Notes under the pieces: model-generated
The model's input: the letters and a program-made list of their open reading frames with translations, nothing else
Databases searched by the model: none
What the model was told of the DNA's origin: nothing
Translations under genes and position numbers: made by a program
Shown: piece after piece, positions 6,394 through 8,573 of the stretch
Position numbering within the stretch: the stretch's first letter is position 1
Layout: each line of letters starts with the position of its first letter
NCBI GenBank assembly: GCA_002328585.1
Contig: DCUV01000067.1
Coordinates: 1-8,573, forward strand
Reading direction: 5' to 3'
Length of the DNA stretch: 8,573 nt
Source of the DNA: Spirochaetia bacterium UBA2205
GTDB taxonomy: Bacteria; Spirochaetota; UBA4802; UB4802

Positions 6394-7311
6394 TTATAGC
6401 ACATGTTTTAACCGTTCATATGAAATACAATGTTCTTCAATGCCATATCCTTTTTTGTTTGTTCCTATAACGGTAAAATCGGAAAAACTAATAATATGGA
6501 GATGTGATTTTTTTAGTTTTTTTGATACCTCAATATGGTGCGGCTTTATAGGTTTTGAAACTATCAGATCTATATCATCCTGAGCATCTTTGTATGTAAA
6601 TTCTGATGACTCAAAAGAAGAATTTTTTATTGAAAGAAATTCTAACTCAACAAGGACCAATGCAAGATTGCCACTTTTTTTTGAAATACAACCATATGAA
6701 TAGCTCATGCCATTATATTCTATATATCTAAACGAAATTGTTTGATCTCTGAAATGCACAACTACCCTGCTATCACAACTAATATGATGAGAAGGATATA
6801 ACCCCCATGAATGTTCTCTAAATCCTACGCAGTCAAAATATTTATGAGTAGTATTATTTTTTTTGTGCAATTCTACTGAAACTTTAGCCTTGCACCGGTC
6901 AGAATAAAAATTGAACATATTTTCTACATTATTCAGTGAGACCGATGAATGATGAATGACATCGTAATAGGGGAAATAGTTCTGAATAAGTATGGTGCCT
7001 GTGATATCACTTTCTTTAAAGAATATTTTACTTTCTTTTAATGGTTCAAGTATTGTGTATTTAAACCGTTGATTACCAATAGATTTTTTTGGGATTGTGT
7101 CCTGTCTAATAATTTGATTGATGGTGTATGAAGAATCAATAAAGTTGATGATAGCTTCAATTTTAATTTCACTTAATATTGGATCCCATTCAATATTTGA
7201 AAAGCTATACCACTTATCACGTTTACTTATGCAACTAAAACGATATGCTTCTATAAAGTTGGCAACTCTGATATCATGCAGTAATTCCTCTTTACCATTG
7301 ATCATGCACAA
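6394..7311 (-). CDS. Uncharacterised 305-residue protein with weak AttH/CrtC-like signature
   Basis: No firm identity. The protein has no signal peptide or membrane helix and is rich in beta-strand-like, aromatic and serine residues. Two features recall the lipocalin-like AttH/hydroxyneurosporene synthase (CrtC) group. One is VGFREHSWGLYPSHH (162-176), resembling the 'HSWG' signature of that group. The other is an earlier YTILEPLKESKIFF (85-98) followed by alternating strands, like the 'ePl..w.l' region. If this is right, it may bind or act on a lipid-like or isoprenoid-like molecule, but no substrate can be named and the match is from memory. The start is most likely TTG 7311: AAAGGGGA (7323-7316) places GGGG five bases before it, the same short spacing seen at rdgB, whereas the in-frame ATG at 7305 would be 11 bases away. 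It is followed after nine bases by the membrane-protein gene, and the two probably form a functional pair. Confidence 0.82.
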   Translation of the reverse strand: MCMINGKEELLHDIRVANFIEAYRFSCISKRDKWYSFSNIEWDPILSEIKIEAIINFIDSSYTINQIIRQDTIPKKSIGNQRFKYTILEPLKESKIFFKESDITGTILIQNYFPYYDVIHHSSVSLNNVENMFNFYSDRCKAKVSVELHKKNNTTHKYFDCVGFREHSWGLYPSHHISCDSRVVVHFRDQTISFRYIEYNGMSYSYGCISKKSGNLALVLVELEFLSIKNSSFESSEFTYKDAQDDIDLIVSKPIKPHHIEVSKKLKKSHLHIISFSDFTVIGTNKKGYGIEEHCISYERLKHVL

Positions 7312-7315
7312 TGAT

Positions 7316-7323
7316 TCCCCTTT
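7316..7323 (-). promoter_or_regulatory. Ribosome binding site favouring a TTG start
   Basis: AAAGGGGA on the minus strand. GGGG ends five bases from TTG 7311 and eleven from ATG 7305. The well-placed sites at 280-285 and 3339-3345 have four- or five-base gaps, so the TTG start is preferred. Confidence 0.6.
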
Positions 7324-7387
7324 CAGATGGAATGCTCATTTCGTGGTCTGCTTACTCCACTGCTATGCATATTGGGCTGATACATCA

Positions 7388-7393
7388 ATTATA
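7388..7393 (-). promoter_or_regulatory. Possible -10 element for the 305/439-residue gene pair
   Basis: A perfect TATAAT on the minus strand lies in the 124-bp gap between prmC and the 305-residue gene, about 75 bases before TTG 7311. No good -35 box is found 16-18 bases upstream and there is no extended TGn motif. In such AT-rich sequence the match may be chance. The rest of the gap (7312-7435) shows no convincing terminator. Confidence 0.25.
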
Positions 7394-7435
7394 TTACAAT
7401 ATCGAATAAAATTATTTTAAATTTATCATTATTTC

Positions 7436-8305
7436 TTAATTGCTTATATTTTTTATTGTTTTGTGCAAAATTGCAACACGTTGCAAACCCGAATAATCTT
7501 TTGCAATGGAAATTGTATATGGCAATGATTGAGTATGGTTGACTATCTGATGGGCTAAATCATCACTTATCTCTAAAATCAATACTCCATCATTAGTGAG
7601 ATAGTTATCAGCATTATTGATTATTGTTTTGATGATGCCAAACCCATGATCGGGTGCTACTAAAGCCCCTACTGGTTCAAAGAAAATATCTTTTTGTAAG
7701 GTAGTATAGATTTCAGGATTAATGTATGGTGGATTGCTAACAATCACATCAAAGTGTATGTGAGGTAACGATGTAAACAAATCACTGTGAAGAAATTTAA
7801 TTTTGTTCTTCCCTAATAAAGTGGCAGCATTTTTTTTTGCAATACGCAGGGCATCTGCTGATATATCTGTTGCCCAGACAGAACAATCTGTTAGGTTATA
7901 TTTAATTGCGATAGCAATTGCGCCACTACCTGTTCCAATATCAAGTATTGTTGCATTGTGATGTGCATAATAAAGGGCATAATCAACAATGAGTTCAGTT
8001 TCTGGACGAGGTATCAGGACATGTGGGTTTACATGAAAAGGAAGTGAATAAAATTCTTTATAACCTATAATATAAGCAATTGGTTCGCTTTGTAATCTGC
8101 GTAATAGTAAATTTTCAAATTTTTTATATACTATTTTGCTGATATGAGTAGAATAATGCAATGGGAGAGTATGACGTTCAATATTGAGTGTATGAGCCAT
8201 CAATATTTCAGCATCCAGAGCTGGTGTTGCAGAAATGGAAGCTAACCTGTGAGCAGCTTGTGATAGGATATCAAAAACAGTAGTATTGTTATGCATGGTA
8301 TACAT
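7436..8305 (-). CDS. prmC: Release factor glutamine methyltransferase (PrmC/HemK)
   Basis: PrmC transfers a methyl group from S-adenosylmethionine to the glutamine of the GGQ motif in release factors 1 and 2, improving termination. The 289 residues match the family length. An N-terminal helical domain (about 10-95) that recognises the release factor is followed by LIPRPETE (97-104). The SAM-binding motif I is LDIGTGSGAIAIAI (121-134), an acidic residue at D147 follows in WATDIS, and the catalytic SNPPYI (190-195) binds the glutamine amide. All key residues are intact. The start is ATG 8305, giving a 17-nt overlap with prfA, or the in-frame ATG 8296, giving an 8-nt overlap in ATGCATAA. Neither has a Shine-Dalgarno, so translation probably depends on the upstream gene. 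The prfA-prmC order is common in bacteria and pairs the enzyme with its substrate. Confidence 0.95.
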   Translation of the reverse strand: MYTMHNNTTVFDILSQAAHRLASISATPALDAEILMAHTLNIERHTLPLHYSTHISKIVYKKFENLLLRRLQSEPIAYIIGYKEFYSLPFHVNPHVLIPRPETELIVDYALYYAHHNATILDIGTGSGAIAIAIKYNLTDCSVWATDISADALRIAKKNAATLLGKNKIKFLHSDLFTSLPHIHFDVIVSNPPYINPEIYTTLQKDIFFEPVGALVAPDHGFGIIKTIINNADNYLTNDGVLILEISDDLAHQIVNHTQSLPYTISIAKDYSGLQRVAILHKTIKNISN

Positions 8306-8573
8306 GTGAAGCTTTTAACATCTGTTCCATATCATGTTCTCTAAGAGGGCTGATGATTTTATCCAGTTCACCATCAAGTACTGATTCTAAATCATAAATA
8401 GTTAAGTTTATACGATGATCGGTAACCCTTGATTGGGGGAAATTGTATGTTCGTATACGCTCACTTCTATCGCCGCTTCCAATCTGCGAACGGCGTAAAG
8501 CTGTTTCTTTTTCCATGCGTTCACGTTCAAATTTTTCAAACAGGCGCGCTCGCAGTACTCTTAGAGCTTTTGC
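8289..8573 (-). CDS. prfA: Peptide chain release factor 1, C-terminal part (5' end beyond window)
   Basis: RF1 recognises UAA and UAG stop codons in the ribosome and triggers peptide release. Only the last 94 residues lie in the window. The open frame runs without a stop to the right edge, starting AKALRVLRARLFEKF, so the methionine at 8516 is internal and not the start. The segment IGSGDRSERIRTYNFPQSRV and the following TDHRINLTIYDLESVLDGEL match the RF1 C-terminal region closely. The GGQ loop and the stop-codon recognition motif lie outside the window. RF1 is preferred over RF2 because the SGDRSERIRTYN and TDHRINLT stretches follow the RF1 pattern. PQSR, where many RF1 proteins have PQGR, is a minor variation. 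The gene overlaps prmC at its 3' end. Confidence 0.96.
   Translation of the reverse strand, partial: AKALRVLRARLFEKFERERMEKETALRRSQIGSGDRSERIRTYNFPQSRVTDHRINLTIYDLESVLDGELDKIISPLREHDMEQMLKASHVYHA

Noticed and set aside
7118..7420. Plus-strand open frame of 100 codons
   Set aside because: It lies mostly antisense to the 305-residue gene, has no ribosome-binding site, and its translation has no recognisable pattern.
7395..7435. Short A/T inverted repeats downstream of prmC as a terminator
   Set aside because: The stems are five base pairs or fewer with no G-C content and no convincing U-run.
8289..8516. A separate 75-residue gene starting at ATG 8516
   Set aside because: The frame continues upstream to the window edge with clear RF1 sequence, so this is the tail of prfA and not an independent small gene.
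8289..8573. PQSR in place of PQGR in RF1 as a functional oddity
   Set aside because: The position is not catalytic, and I believe variation here occurs among bacterial RF1 proteins; the surrounding region is otherwise normal.

Overview
The window is AT-rich, densely coding bacterial DNA with nine protein genes, no RNA genes, no CRISPR array and no recognisable mobile element. The recognisable genes are conserved bacterial housekeeping or signalling genes. A probable lipoprotein and a multi-pass membrane protein fit a free-living bacterium, perhaps a diderm. A spirochaete or another deep-branching Gram-negative is possible from the overall flavour, but the sequence here cannot settle it.

Left block (1-3106, minus strand). 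An unrecognised 224-residue protein is followed by a membrane-anchored PAS-GAF histidine kinase and then a CheY/Spo0F-type receiver protein cut by the left edge. The first two genes are 21 bp apart and the third follows after 93 bp. They probably form one two-component signalling unit read leftwards. Its promoter would lie in the 242-bp divergent gap at 3107-3348.

Central block (3349-5102, plus strand). This is a tight, overlapping operon of rdgB (XTP/dITP pyrophosphatase), a small TPR putative lipoprotein and nth (endonuclease III). The gene junctions overlap by 11 and 8 nt, so translation is probably coupled. rdgB and nth both protect DNA from damaged or non-canonical bases. The lipoprotein between them has no evident link to that job. 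A perfect 8-bp inverted repeat with a 3-nt centre lies just upstream of the rdgB Shine-Dalgarno.

Right block (5065-8573, minus strand). The 3' part of prfA (release factor 1) enters from the right edge and overlaps prmC, which methylates the release factors. After a 124-bp gap comes a two-gene unit that I do not recognise with confidence. The first gene encodes a 305-residue protein with a weak AttH/CrtC-like 'EHSWG' signature and a likely TTG start. The second encodes a 439-residue protein with six or seven membrane segments and a helical-repeat-like C-terminal half. The second gene converges on nth and overlaps its 3' end by 38 bp.

The part most likely to be undescribed is the 305/439-residue pair, followed by the 224-residue partner of the two-component system. 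Nothing else in the window looks like a new system.
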